DNA of 64,000 bases from JBFMHP01 sp040752855 (lineage in GTDB: Bacteria > Pseudomonadota > Gammaproteobacteria > RBG-16-57-12), in assembly GCA_040752855.1 (NCBI GenBank), contig JBFMHP010000021.1:1-64000 (forward strand), written 5' to 3'. The notes beneath the pieces were generated by a model. It saw only the letters and a list, made by a program, of their open reading frames with translations. It was not told the origin of the DNA and ran no database searches. Shown here piece after piece: positions 8,147-16,890 of this stretch (the stretch's first letter is position 1; every line of letters begins with the position of its first letter). Made by a program: the position numbers and the translations under genes.

Positions 8147-8439
8147 AAAAAGATATTTTTGGCCGCCAGATTAATAAAAGTCGCGTTCTTATATATGTAT
8201 TTACCGCCCCGGATATTCCCGGAATATAGCGGTCGCTCTCCCCGTCCGCGGCAAGCCACCGATCAAGAACATCATTCATATTGCATCATTATGGACCGCG
8301 ATCCGCACGCGGATCGGGGGCTGCGCGGTTAAACCCCCTTGCCTCCCGATATCCTCCGCCCTTAATTTCCTTTAAATTGGTTCGATATTTCTTAGCGAAT
8401 GCGAATCAATCGGCAACATAATCACCATCAGGAGGCGAG
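8147..8439. promoter_or_regulatory. Control region of the SPFH-NfeD pair with two palindromes
   Basis: Two perfect palindromes are present: ATATTCC-C-GGAATAT (8213-8227) and CGATCCGC-AC-GCGGATCG (8299-8316). Neither has a T-run, so both look like protein-binding sites. GCGAATGCGAATCAATCGG at about 8397-8415 is a weak Fur-box-like match (about 11 of 19). No regulator can be named. Confidence 0.35.
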
Positions 8440-9366
8440 ATGTCGGGTTTTTCAGGTTTTGTAGTGGCGCTGCTCGGGTTGGCGGTGGCGATCGTCTTCA
8501 TGGGGGTCAAGATCGTGCCCCAGGGGATGGAGTACACCGTCGAGCGGTTCGGGCGTTACACCCGCACGCTGTCGCCGGGGCTGCACATCATCGTGCCGCT
8601 GATCGATGCGATCGGGCGCAAATTGAATATGATGGAGCAGGTGCTCGATGTGCCCTCGCAAGAGGTGATCACCAAGGACAATGCCATGGTGCGGGTCGAC
8701 GGCGTGGTGTTCTATCAGGTGCTCGATGCGGCCAAGGCGGCCTACGAGGTGAGCAATCTGGAATACGCCACGCTCAATCTCACCATGACCAACATACGCA
8801 CCGTGATGGGCTCGATGGATTTGGACGAATTGCTCTCCCAGCGCGATAAGATCAATGCGCAACTGCTGAACGTGGTCGACGACGCCACCACGCCGTGGGG
8901 TGTGAAGGTCACGCGCATCGAGATCAAGGACATCGCGCCCCCGCGCGACCTGGTCGACTCCATGGCGCGCCAGATGAAGGCCGAGCGTGATAAGCGCGCC
9001 TCGGTGCTGGAGGCCGAGGGCGCACGCCAGTCTGAGATCCTGCGCGCCGAAGGCGAGAAGCAGGCGGCGATCCTGGAGGCCGAGGGGCGCAAGGAGGCGG
9101 CGTTTCGCGATGCCGAGGCGCGCGAGCGTCTGGCCGAGGCCGAGGCCAAGGCGACGATGATGGTCTCGCAGGCCATCGCCAAGGGCGATATCCAGGCGGT
9201 GAATTATTTCGTGGCGCTCAAATACGTGGAGGCCTTGCAGCAATTCGCTACCTCGCCCAATGAGAAGATCCTGTTGATGCCGGTGGAGGCCTCTGGGGTG
9301 ATCGGCGCGATCAGCGGGATCGCGGAGATCGCCAAGTCGAGCTTTCAACAAAAAGGAAACGCCTGA
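8440..9366 (+). CDS. SPFH/band-7 membrane protease-associated protein (QmcA type)
   Basis: 308 residues. A single N-terminal TM helix (about 5-22) anchors a PHB/SPFH domain (about 25-200; VPQGMEYTVERFGRYT). An Ala/Glu/Arg-rich coiled coil with repeated EAEG-type units follows (about 185-240). Stomatin-like proteins form large membrane rings and organise membrane microdomains. It overlaps the next gene, an NfeD protein, by 1 bp, which is the standard stomatin-NfeD operon. AGGAGG precedes the ATG. Confidence 0.9.
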   Translation: MSGFSGFVVALLGLAVAIVFMGVKIVPQGMEYTVERFGRYTRTLSPGLHIIVPLIDAIGRKLNMMEQVLDVPSQEVITKDNAMVRVDGVVFYQVLDAAKAAYEVSNLEYATLNLTMTNIRTVMGSMDLDELLSQRDKINAQLLNVVDDATTPWGVKVTRIEIKDIAPPRDLVDSMARQMKAERDKRASVLEAEGARQSEILRAEGEKQAAILEAEGRKEAAFRDAEARERLAEAEAKATMMVSQAIAKGDIQAVNYFVALKYVEALQQFATSPNEKILLMPVEASGVIGAISGIAEIAKSSFQQKGNA

Positions 9367-9833
9367 TGGATGACATCGCGTTTTGGCATTGGCTGATCCT
9401 CGGCGTGGTGCTGATGATCGTGGAGATCTTGGTGCCGGGACTGTTTTTCGCCGGCATGGGCACGGCGGCCTTGCTGGTGGGCGGGGTCGCGTGGCTGTTT
9501 CCCGCGCTGGGGTGGCAATACCAAGTGATGGCCTTCGCGGTCTTGTCCATCGTCTCGATCGCCGTGCTGCGCCAATATCTGCGCACGCATCCGATCCGCT
9601 CCGACCAGCCGGCGCTCAACCGGCGCGGTGAGCAATATGTCGGCCGGGTGTTTGTCCTCACGGTGCCGATCCAAAACGGGATTGGCAAGGTGCATGTCGA
9701 CGATTCCACCTGGAAGGCAATGGGGGCGGATGCCCCGGCAGGGACGAAGGTGCGGGTGGTCGCGGTGGACGGGACCGTGTTCAGGGTGGAAGCCGTGGCC
9801 GCCGATGGGGCGCGGATTCGCCAAAATGATTGA
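9366..9833 (+). CDS. NfeD family membrane protein
   Basis: 155 residues: three or four N-terminal membrane helices (about 8-80) and a C-terminal OB-fold (about 90-150; YVGRVFVLTVPIQNGIGKVHVDDSTW). This is the short NfeD1b-type protein without the ClpP-like protease domain. It partners the SPFH protein encoded immediately upstream with 1-bp overlap. Confidence 0.9.
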   Translation: MDDIAFWHWLILGVVLMIVEILVPGLFFAGMGTAALLVGGVAWLFPALGWQYQVMAFAVLSIVSIAVLRQYLRTHPIRSDQPALNRRGEQYVGRVFVLTVPIQNGIGKVHVDDSTWKAMGADAPAGTKVRVVAVDGTVFRVEAVAADGARIRQND

Positions 9834-9963
9834 GGAACCCGGCGGGTGTTGGATTAGTATATGACGTTAAGGGCCAGTCCTCTGGGTCGATAAAGATAGA
9901 ATCAGCGCCAGACTGACTAATACGGGCCAATATCAAAACAACAGCATCGGAATCAGTGCCTAA

Positions 9964-12900
9964 ATGACTACCACGAACACCGCATGGATGGAAAAGCGGG
10001 CCTTCAAGCGAATGGCGGTCAACATCCGTGGCGAAATCACCCGCGGCGGTCTCTCACGTCCCGCCATGGTGCGGGATTTCTGCATGGGGGGCATGTTCCT
10101 GTCTATCGCGGAGATTCCCGAGGATCGGCAGGGTGTCGAGGCGCTCCATCCCACGGTCGGCGAGGAAGTCCAGATCCGTTGTCAGGTCAACGACGAGAAG
10201 GCTGCCAAAGAGCTACTGTTCACCGCCAAGGTGGTGCGCGCAGACAAATTCGGCCTCGGCGTGCACTTCATCGGCCTGAATTTCGAGATGCTCCATGATT
10301 TGACCACCTACGCCAAACGCCATCCGGTCAAGGAGGCGGCGGCTGAAGTGCCGTCTTCGCCGGCAACCGGCGCCCCCCCGGTTGAAGGGATCTCGCAACC
10401 GGAGGCGATCATCGCCCGCTGCAAGGACGTCGCCGCCACCTATATCGAACCGATCAGCAAGGCCTTCCTCAAGGATGCCCCCGACAAGCTGTTTGCGACC
10501 GCGGGTTCGTCCAAGGACATCACGGAGCAAAACGCCAGTTTCACGGCCCTGGGAGTGCTCAATAAGAATCGGCTGGAGTTCGCCGAAGTCTTTCGCGGAA
10601 CGCTGACCTCTTATTGGACCAAAGGGGTGCATTACATCGATGACGTCGGTGAGAACGCCACCAAGGCAACCTCGGCGCAAACGCTGTCCCTGGTGCAGGA
10701 AGATACCCTCGAGGACTGGCTGTCCTTCCAGGACATGGCCAACAAATCGGAAACCCTGCACGAAGAGGTTCTGAACAAACTGGATAAGCGCCTCTCGCTG
10801 GTCTACGGCGTGATGGTGGACAAGATCAACAATCCCTTCGCCCCGGCGGCGTTCTGCCATGCCTTCCAGGAGGCCATCGGCAAGATGTCGATCGAGCGCA
10901 AGGCGGTGCAGATCTGCTCCGGTGTATTCAAAAATATTCTCTCCGAGCATTCGGGCAAATTGATGGAGGCGCTCAACCAGGTGCTGATCGATCATCACGT
11001 CCTGCCCGAGATCGTGCCGGAATACAAGATCCGCCAGCTCGGAGGCGGAGCGCAGAAAAAACAAGCGACCGATACGGGGGAGGCGCAGAAAAAGCCGGTC
11101 AGTGAGTCATCCCTGGCCGGTGAAGCAAGCCCGGCTGGGGCTGGCGGCGCGCCCAAGACGCCTGGAGCGGCGCCTGACATGCAGGGAGGCGCTCCTCAAG
11201 CCGTCGCAGGCGATGCATCGACACAACCGCCAGCCGGCAATGCAGGAGCGGCGGGTTCCGGATCAAAGCGCAACTGGTTTTCGCTCGTCGAGCATCTCAG
11301 CAACCTCAAGAGCCAGGTGTCCAATATCACCCAAACATTTCCCGGAACATCGAGCGCCGGGGACACGGCCGGCGTTCAGCCGGCGCCCCAGCCGCAGCAA
11401 CCTGGCGCCCAAGTTCAACCGTCTCCCTACCTGCAGCCGCACGCGGCGCCTGTGGCGATGCAGTATTGCTCCCAGGATGAATTGATGACGGCGCTGACCG
11501 GGGTGCCGGCCCTGGACACCGCTGCGAAGATCACCTCCGGCAAACGTTTGGTGGAACACGTTTTTGATCAGCTCCATGGCCAGGGCCTGGGTCAGGGAGG
11601 CAAACAAATCCCGCAGCGTGAACGCGGACTGATGGACGTGGCGGGCAATCTATATGACGCCCTCATCACCGACCGGATGGTCGCCGAGAGCGTCAAGCCC
11701 TGGTTGCAGAAACTCTCCATCCCATTAGTGAAGATCGCGTTGCGTGATGAAAGTTTTTTCACGGACAAAAATCACAAGGCGCGGCATCTGGTCAACAACA
11801 TCGCCCAGCTCGAATTTTACAGCGACGAGAAGGGTAATGCGGGTATCAGCGGCATTCAGACCCGGATCAATGGTCTTTTGGAAAAGATCGCCGGTGAGGT
11901 CGTCATCACGCCTGAATCGCTGGACAAGGCGCTCAAGGAAGTCGATATGCTGGTGCGCGTTCAGCACAAGGCCTACTCGGAAAACATCAAGGATCTGATC
12001 ACCGCCTGTCAGAACGAGCAGGCTGCAAAGGGATACGTCAAGTCGAGCGATGAGCAGGCGCTGGAGTTGGAAGCGGCCAAAGATCCGGAATTTGCGGAGT
12101 GGGTCAGGCGCATCAAGCGTCTGCGCGCCGGGGCCTATGTCGTGATCGGGCTCACCACCGATACGCCCAAGCGCATCCGCCTGGCCTGGGTGGCCAAGAA
12201 TTTTGTCCGCTACGTCTTCGTCAACAAGAAGGGGCTCAAGGATGGGGAATACGGCCTGTATGAATTGGCCAAGCATTTCCGCGACGGAGATGCCATCGCC
12301 CCGGATGACATGGATGAGCTGGTGCTCGACCGCGCGCAATACAACATGCTCGAAGAGCTGAATCGGAAGCTGGTGTATGAAACCACGCACGATAAACTCA
12401 CCGGACTGATCAACCGGCGCGAGTTCGAGGTTGTGGTCGCAACCGCTATCGCCAATGTCAGGGTGGATGACGAGGGGGCTCGTCTCTGTCTGTGTTTCTT
12501 CGGGATCGAACAGCTGGGGCTGGTCAATAGCAACTTTGGCTACAAGGCGGGCGACAAGTTGCTGCTCGATGTGGTCAATCTGCTTAAAGAGATCGAAGAC
12601 AAGGAGGTGACGCTGGCCCGCATCGGCAGCGATGAATTCGGCATACTGTGCCGCTGTGGCTTGGATGAAACACTGAGCCTGTTCGATCTGCTGCGCAAGA
12701 AATTCCAAGAATATCGTTTCGAGTGGGATGGCAACATCCTCAAGATCTCATTCCACGCCAGTGTCGCTGCCCTGGCCATCGGCATGACTCCCGAAAAGCT
12801 GTTGCAAGCGGCTTCGTCCAGCTTCCGGCTGGCGAAGTCCAAGGGCGCCAACCAGCTCCAGGTCTATCAGGAAGACGATCTCGAACTCCAGCGCCAGAAG

Positions 12901-13665
12901 CGCTTCATGGACTGGGCCTCGAGAATCGACGAAACGCTGGCCAGCAATCGCCTGGACATCCGTTACCAGCGCATCGTGCCGATCAATCCGCAGCCGGGCG
13001 AGCGCGAGCACATGGAGCTGTTGCTGTGTCTCCGGGATGAGGACGGCAGCATAATGTCCCCGGCGGATTTCGTGGTCGCCGCGGAATATTATCGCCGCAT
13101 GGCCGATATCGACCGCTGGGTGATCACGAAGGTCTTCACCTGGATGAGCGCGAACCTCAAGATCCTGGAATCGATCGAATCGATCTCGATCAATCTCTCC
13201 GGCGATTCGCTCAATGACGAGCGCTTCATGGGCTTCGTGCTCGAGCAGACGCGCAAGACCGGCCTGCCCATGGATCGGGTGTGTTTCGAAGTCACCGAAA
13301 CGGCGGGGATTTCCAATCTCTCCAGCGCGACGGAATTCATCCGTCAGGTGAAACAGACCGGCTGCAAGTTCTCGCTCGATGATTTCGGCAGCGGCCACTC
13401 CTCCTATGCCTATCTGAAGAATCTGCCGGTCGACTATCTCAAGATCGACGGGGTCTTCGTCAAGGAAATGCACAAGAATCCCTCCGACTATGCCGTCGTC
13501 AAGTCCATCACCGAGATCGGGCACTTCATGGGCAAGAAAATCGTGGCGGAGTTTGTCGAGAACGAAGACGTGCTGAGTTTACTGGCAGATATCGGCGTGG
13601 ACTATGCCCAGGGTTATGTTCACGGCGCGCCAAACTTTCTAAAGGATTATCCGGCGCCGATGTGA
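9964..13665 (+). CDS. PilZ-DUF1631-GGDEF-EAL signalling protein with degenerate catalytic motifs
   Basis: 1233 residues, cytoplasmic. An N-terminal PilZ-like domain (about 8-110; RAFKRMAVNIRGEI...MGGMFL), a long DUF1631 helical region (about 130-790) interrupted by a Pro/Ala/Gln-rich linker (about 360-500), then GGDEF (about 800-960) and EAL (about 980-1225). The GGDEF signature reads GSDEF (about 885) and the EAL signature reads ELLLC (about 1018). The later EAL motifs DDFGSGHSS, KIDGVF and QGY are retained, but AEGVE is AEFVE. Synthesis of c-di-GMP is unlikely and hydrolysis doubtful, so a c-di-GMP-responsive scaffold is more probable. No strong Shine-Dalgarno sequence was seen. Confidence 0.85.
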   Translation: MTTTNTAWMEKRAFKRMAVNIRGEITRGGLSRPAMVRDFCMGGMFLSIAEIPEDRQGVEALHPTVGEEVQIRCQVNDEKAAKELLFTAKVVRADKFGLGVHFIGLNFEMLHDLTTYAKRHPVKEAAAEVPSSPATGAPPVEGISQPEAIIARCKDVAATYIEPISKAFLKDAPDKLFATAGSSKDITEQNASFTALGVLNKNRLEFAEVFRGTLTSYWTKGVHYIDDVGENATKATSAQTLSLVQEDTLEDWLSFQDMANKSETLHEEVLNKLDKRLSLVYGVMVDKINNPFAPAAFCHAFQEAIGKMSIERKAVQICSGVFKNILSEHSGKLMEALNQVLIDHHVLPEIVPEYKIRQLGGGAQKKQATDTGEAQKKPVSESSLAGEASPAGAGGAPKTPGAAPDMQGGAPQAVAGDASTQPPAGNAGAAGSGSKRNWFSLVEHLSNLKSQVSNITQTFPGTSSAGDTAGVQPAPQPQQPGAQVQPSPYLQPHAAPVAMQYCSQDELMTALTGVPALDTAAKITSGKRLVEHVFDQLHGQGLGQGGKQIPQRERGLMDVAGNLYDALITDRMVAESVKPWLQKLSIPLVKIALRDESFFTDKNHKARHLVNNIAQLEFYSDEKGNAGISGIQTRINGLLEKIAGEVVITPESLDKALKEVDMLVRVQHKAYSENIKDLITACQNEQAAKGYVKSSDEQALELEAAKDPEFAEWVRRIKRLRAGAYVVIGLTTDTPKRIRLAWVAKNFVRYVFVNKKGLKDGEYGLYELAKHFRDGDAIAPDDMDELVLDRAQYNMLEELNRKLVYETTHDKLTGLINRREFEVVVATAIANVRVDDEGARLCLCFFGIEQLGLVNSNFGYKAGDKLLLDVVNLLKEIEDKEVTLARIGSDEFGILCRCGLDETLSLFDLLRKKFQEYRFEWDGNILKISFHASVAALAIGMTPEKLLQAASSSFRLAKSKGANQLQVYQEDDLELQRQKRFMDWASRIDETLASNRLDIRYQRIVPINPQPGEREHMELLLCLRDEDGSIMSPADFVVAAEYYRRMADIDRWVITKVFTWMSANLKILESIESISINLSGDSLNDERFMGFVLEQTRKTGLPMDRVCFEVTETAGISNLSSATEFIRQVKQTGCKFSLDDFGSGHSSYAYLKNLPVDYLKIDGVFVKEMHKNPSDYAVVKSITEIGHFMGKKIVAEFVENEDVLSLLADIGVDYAQGYVHGAPNFLKDYPAPM

Positions 13666-13692
13666 GTGGATGGCATGCCGGCTGTCATGATG

Positions 13693-13854
13693 TGTCGGTA
13701 ATTTTTACAGATTTCGATGTGCATCGGAGCGGCCATTTTTTAAACAAATCATTGTGCGAAAGGGCAATCAAAAATCATACTGTTTAGCCCCAATAAAAAC
13801 TCTGTGACTGACGCGTCGTTTCGATGGACTTTTAAATTGTCGAAATTTTTTACA
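13693..13854 (+). promoter_or_regulatory. Two 17-bp direct repeats upstream of a sigma-54 promoter
   Basis: TGTCGGTAATTTTTACA (13693-13709) and TGTCGAAATTTTTTACA (13838-13854) match at 14 of 17 positions. They lie about 240 and 90 bp upstream of the predicted start of transcription at about 13935, the usual range for bacterial enhancer-binding proteins. They are candidate activator sites for the PEP-CTERM gene at 13987. The gap 13666-13986 holds nothing else that I can identify. Confidence 0.4.
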
Positions 13855-13907
13855 TCTCGCCACGTTGAGGTGAGTATATTATTAATTGAATCAGTGCGTT
13901 ATTCAGG

Positions 13908-13923
13908 TGGCACAGATCCTGCT
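13908..13923 (+). promoter_or_regulatory. Sigma-54 (-24/-12) promoter of the PEP-CTERM gene
   Basis: TGGCACA-GATC-CTGCT matches the consensus TGGCACG-N4-TTGCW, with GG and GC at the correct distance. It is 64 bp upstream of the start codon at 13987. PEP-CTERM genes in other Proteobacteria are controlled by RpoN with the enhancer-binding protein PrsR, so this fits known biology. Confidence 0.7.
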
Positions 13924-13986
13924 TGCCAGTGAAGAAGCCCATGGGGGTTTAGTTGGATGCAGTTTGATTTGAGGAGAATTTGGAAT

Positions 13987-14538
13987 ATGAACAGCAATAT
14001 GCAGAAACTGGCACTGGCCATCGCCATGACCGGCGCTGCGGGGGTGGCGAATGCTGCCTTTATTTCGGGGGATATTACCTTCGCGGGTGGTGCCAAGAAC
14101 TCTTCGTTCAATCCTCTTACCGCCACCGTCATTGATTTCAACGGTGATGGGGATTTGAACGACACTGCAAAGCCACTCGTCGTGACTACGTCGGGTGATT
14201 TCGCGTCGGTTGATGGTTTTATCGCCACATTCAAGGAGTTCGATTTCACCACTCCTGCGACGCCAGTGGTTAATCCGCTCTGGGCGGTCGGCGGCTTCAG
14301 CTTCCGTCTGGACAGCGTGTCAGTCAGCTATCGTGACAGCACGAATCTGGTACTCAAGGGTTCCGGCATCCTCTCTGGCGCCGGCTTCGATGACACGAAG
14401 GGCTCTTGGAGCATGTCGATCGACGACACCAGAAGCGGTTTTGCCTTCTCTTCAGGTACCGTACCTGCACCAGCGCCTCTGGCTCTGTTGGGTCTGGGCC
14501 TGTTGGCGATGGCCGGCATGCGTCGCAAATCTGCATAA
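13987..14538 (+). CDS. PEP-CTERM sorting-domain protein
   Basis: 183 residues from the ATG at 13987, placed behind GAGGAG at 13970-13975 and giving a clean signal peptide (MQKLALAIAMTGAAGVANA). The body is a beta-rich domain without catalytic motifs. The C-terminus has the exosortase signal: VPAPAPLALLGLGLLAMAG followed by MRRKSA. The product should be exported and handled by an exosortase encoded elsewhere, probably in exopolysaccharide or biofilm matrix. Expression is probably sigma-54 dependent (13908-13923). It is monocistronic, with a strong terminator after it. Confidence 0.88.
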   Translation: MNSNMQKLALAIAMTGAAGVANAAFISGDITFAGGAKNSSFNPLTATVIDFNGDGDLNDTAKPLVVTTSGDFASVDGFIATFKEFDFTTPATPVVNPLWAVGGFSFRLDSVSVSYRDSTNLVLKGSGILSGAGFDDTKGSWSMSIDDTRSGFAFSSGTVPAPAPLALLGLGLLAMAGMRRKSA

Positions 14539-14561
14539 GAGCGCGATTGACGCCTGGTTAG

Positions 14562-14591
14562 AAAAGCCCCGCATCGCGGGGCTTTTTTTTT
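14562..14591 (+). terminator. Intrinsic terminator after the PEP-CTERM gene
   Basis: AAAAGCCCCGC and GCGGGGCTTTT form a stem with a 3-nt loop, followed by a run of T. The symmetrical A-run could also stop transcription from the facing HDOD gene. Confidence 0.9.
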
Positions 14592-14666
14592 GACCAGATA
14601 CAGGGTTCCTTCCATTTCACCGTCGTTTTAGCGGCAGCGCTGCTCGCATCAGTCATCCCAAGATAA

Positions 14667-16052
14667 TTACGCAACAATCTTCAGCGCCAATGATGACAGC
14701 CCGCTGGTTTGTTTGATCACTGACTGAGTGGTTTCGGTGATTTGCTGATCGGTAATCTGCAGGGCATCCATGATCTTGCGTTTGTGGTCGGATTCGGCGT
14801 GGCAGTTGGACAGGGCGCCGAACTCGCACATGGCGATGTCGGTGAGCTGATTCAAGCGCACCAGCGTGCTGTGTGGTCCGTGATACTGCGCGTTGTGGTG
14901 TTCGCGGCAGCAGACGACCAGTTCATCGGGCATGCCCCAGTGTTCCAGCAGCGCGGCGTCGAGATGGCCGTGGTGAAATCCCAGCAAGTCGAGCTCGATC
15001 TGCTCGATGGGGTGGTCGGGATTGGCGCGGGCCAACTGGCCGAGGGCGGTGAATTCGGCCGGGAGTATGTGCCCGAGCAGGAGCTGGCCGAAATTGTGCA
15101 GGAGTCCCGACAGATAAGAAACGCCCTGTTGCGGCCGGATTTCCCGCGGCAGCAGCTTCCCGATGTGCTGGATGATGGTCGCACTCAATAAGGTTTGATA
15201 CCAGTAGGTGTGTATTTCGAAGAGGCCGTCCTTCGGAAGGTTGAAGGCCTTGGTGGCGGCCAATCCCAGGCAGAGGTTGAGCACCATATCGAAGCCCAGG
15301 ATCTGGATGGCTTGACCGATATCGGTGGTGCTGCGCCCCACGCCATAAAACGGGGAATTCGCATAGTGGATGACTTGAAGGGTCAGGCTGGGATCGAGGG
15401 CCACGATCTCGCGCAGGTCGTTGACATGCGAGTAGGGATTGTTGCGCAAGTAGAGGAGCTTTCGGGTCATTTCCGGCATGGGGGGAAGTTCATATACCCG
15501 GGTCAGGCGTTCCTGCAAGGCCTGCTGCGGCGTGAGGGCGGTGACTATTTCATGCTGAAGTGTCGGTGTGAAGTTGCGTGTTTCTTCGATCGAGATGTTT
15601 TTTAAAAATGTGGCGTTCTGTGCCTGCGCGAGGTAGCCCTGCAAACTGGTTTCGATGAAGTTGGTGTTGTCCCCTGCGGAGAAGAGGACCCGCTTGGCAT
15701 TGAGTATGGCTTCGTCGATGATGGTTTTGATGCCATAGGCATCACCCAGGGGCGGGGTGAATTTGGGATGCATCCCCTTCATGACGCGGCGATGCTCTTC
15801 CTCGCCCACAACCTCCAGGCGCCGGCGCATTTGTCCGCACAGATTGCCGAGGTTGAGTTTGTTCGCGGCGGGTATTACCGCGAGTACGAGTCCGAACTGG
15901 TCCTTCAGGAGCAGAGACTTGATGGCGGAGCCGCCGGGGAGCCGGGCGAGCATTTCAGCGTCCTCGACTTCCTGGAGCGGCGGAAATTTATGGACGCAAT
16001 GCTCAATATTGCGGTTTTTGATGAATTTTTGCGTATGCTGCACGATCCACAT
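14667..16052 (-). CDS. YbaK-like/HDOD fusion protein
   Basis: 461 residues, soluble. The N-terminal half (about 1-150) resembles YbaK/prolyl-tRNA editing domains (EDAEMLARLPGGSAIKSLLLKD, FGLVLAVIPAANKLNLGNL). The C-terminal half (about 185-400) is an HDOD domain (LPPMPEMTRKLLYLRNNPYSHVNDLREIVALDP; YANSPFYGV; HNFGQLLLGHI; HHGHLDAALLEHWGMP). HDOD proteins act in signal transduction and have lost the HD phosphohydrolase metal centre. Whether the YbaK part hydrolyses mis-acylated tRNA or only binds a ligand is not visible. It is monocistronic. Confidence 0.8.
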   Translation of the reverse strand: MWIVQHTQKFIKNRNIEHCVHKFPPLQEVEDAEMLARLPGGSAIKSLLLKDQFGLVLAVIPAANKLNLGNLCGQMRRRLEVVGEEEHRRVMKGMHPKFTPPLGDAYGIKTIIDEAILNAKRVLFSAGDNTNFIETSLQGYLAQAQNATFLKNISIEETRNFTPTLQHEIVTALTPQQALQERLTRVYELPPMPEMTRKLLYLRNNPYSHVNDLREIVALDPSLTLQVIHYANSPFYGVGRSTTDIGQAIQILGFDMVLNLCLGLAATKAFNLPKDGLFEIHTYWYQTLLSATIIQHIGKLLPREIRPQQGVSYLSGLLHNFGQLLLGHILPAEFTALGQLARANPDHPIEQIELDLLGFHHGHLDAALLEHWGMPDELVVCCREHHNAQYHGPHSTLVRLNQLTDIAMCEFGALSNCHAESDHKRKIMDALQITDQQITETTQSVIKQTSGLSSLALKIVA

Positions 16053-16245
16053 AGTCCATCTCTCTCAATACGGTCCAATAGTTGTTTTGTGCGTCTCTGG
16101 ATATCGGTAGCAGCTTGATATTCCTTGAATTGTTTTTTCGGGGCGGCGCGCCTCCGGCATGGGCGCAGCAAATGATATATAGTGAAAATATGCCAAGAGC
16201 GCCGTGTCCATGTCGTGGCGGCGTGGTTCGAGGTGGGGAGGACAA

Positions 16246-16839
16246 ATGGTGACTACTGGAGTCAGCTGCTGGCTCTCGTGCGTTTTTCTACTGATCTCCG
16301 GGTGGGCAGTGGCCGAGAGTGCCTTGGCGCCAGAACGGGGGCGGCTGTTGGTGGCGACTGAGCAGGTGCAAGGCACTGTCTTCAAGCAAAGTGTCGTATT
16401 GCTTATTGCTCACGGCGCTGGCGGCGCGGCCGGAGTCATTCTGAATCAGCCCACGGAGATGCAGTTATCGAGGATTCTGCCGCAGTACCAGGCCCCGCTT
16501 GCGGATCGGGTGATGTACCGGGGCGGTCCCCTCCAACCTTTTAACCTGTTCATGCTGATCAGGACGAAACGCACGCACCCAACCATGTCAGCGATCTTGG
16601 ATGATATCTATGTGGCGGCAGGCGCGCGCGCCTTTGTGCATATCGCGGGGCAAGTCACGGCCGATGAGAAACTGCGTGTTTATGCTGGGTTGTCGGGTTG
16701 GGCGCCCGGTCAGCTGGAGGCGGAGATCCGGCGCGGTGATTGGCTGGTCGTGCCCGCAGCCGCGGTGGACGTGTTGTCGGATGCCCCTCAGAGCCTGTGG
16801 CGGCAGCTCATGAAGCAGTGGTCCGGTCATTGGATATGA
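16246..16839 (+). CDS. AlgH/YqgE family protein with a predicted signal peptide
   Basis: 197 residues from ATG 16246, preceded by GGGGAGG; an upstream in-frame start at 16204 is possible. The UPF0301/AlgH fold is clear (GRLLVATEQVQGTVFKQSVVLLIAHGAGGAAGVILNQPT; YRGGPLQPFNLFML; VYAGLSGWAPGQLEAEI). Unlike the usual cytosolic YqgE of about 185 residues, this one begins with a hydrophobic segment WLSCVFLLISGWAVAES that looks like a cleavable export signal. This suggests a periplasmic paralogue. Function of the family is unsettled. Confidence 0.82.
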   Translation: MVTTGVSCWLSCVFLLISGWAVAESALAPERGRLLVATEQVQGTVFKQSVVLLIAHGAGGAAGVILNQPTEMQLSRILPQYQAPLADRVMYRGGPLQPFNLFMLIRTKRTHPTMSAILDDIYVAAGARAFVHIAGQVTADEKLRVYAGLSGWAPGQLEAEIRRGDWLVVPAAAVDVLSDAPQSLWRQLMKQWSGHWI

Positions 16840-16842
16840 AGG

Positions 16843-16866
16843 CCGGCGGAGTCTGGGCTCCGCCGG
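16843..16866. terminator. Hairpin between convergent genes
   Basis: CCGGCGGAG and CTCCGCCGG pair perfectly around a 6-nt loop between the AlgH gene and the Rrf2 gene. There is no T-run, so termination is only probable. Confidence 0.4.
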
Positions 16867-16890
16867 ATGATCGAGAAGGTGGGCTTAAAC

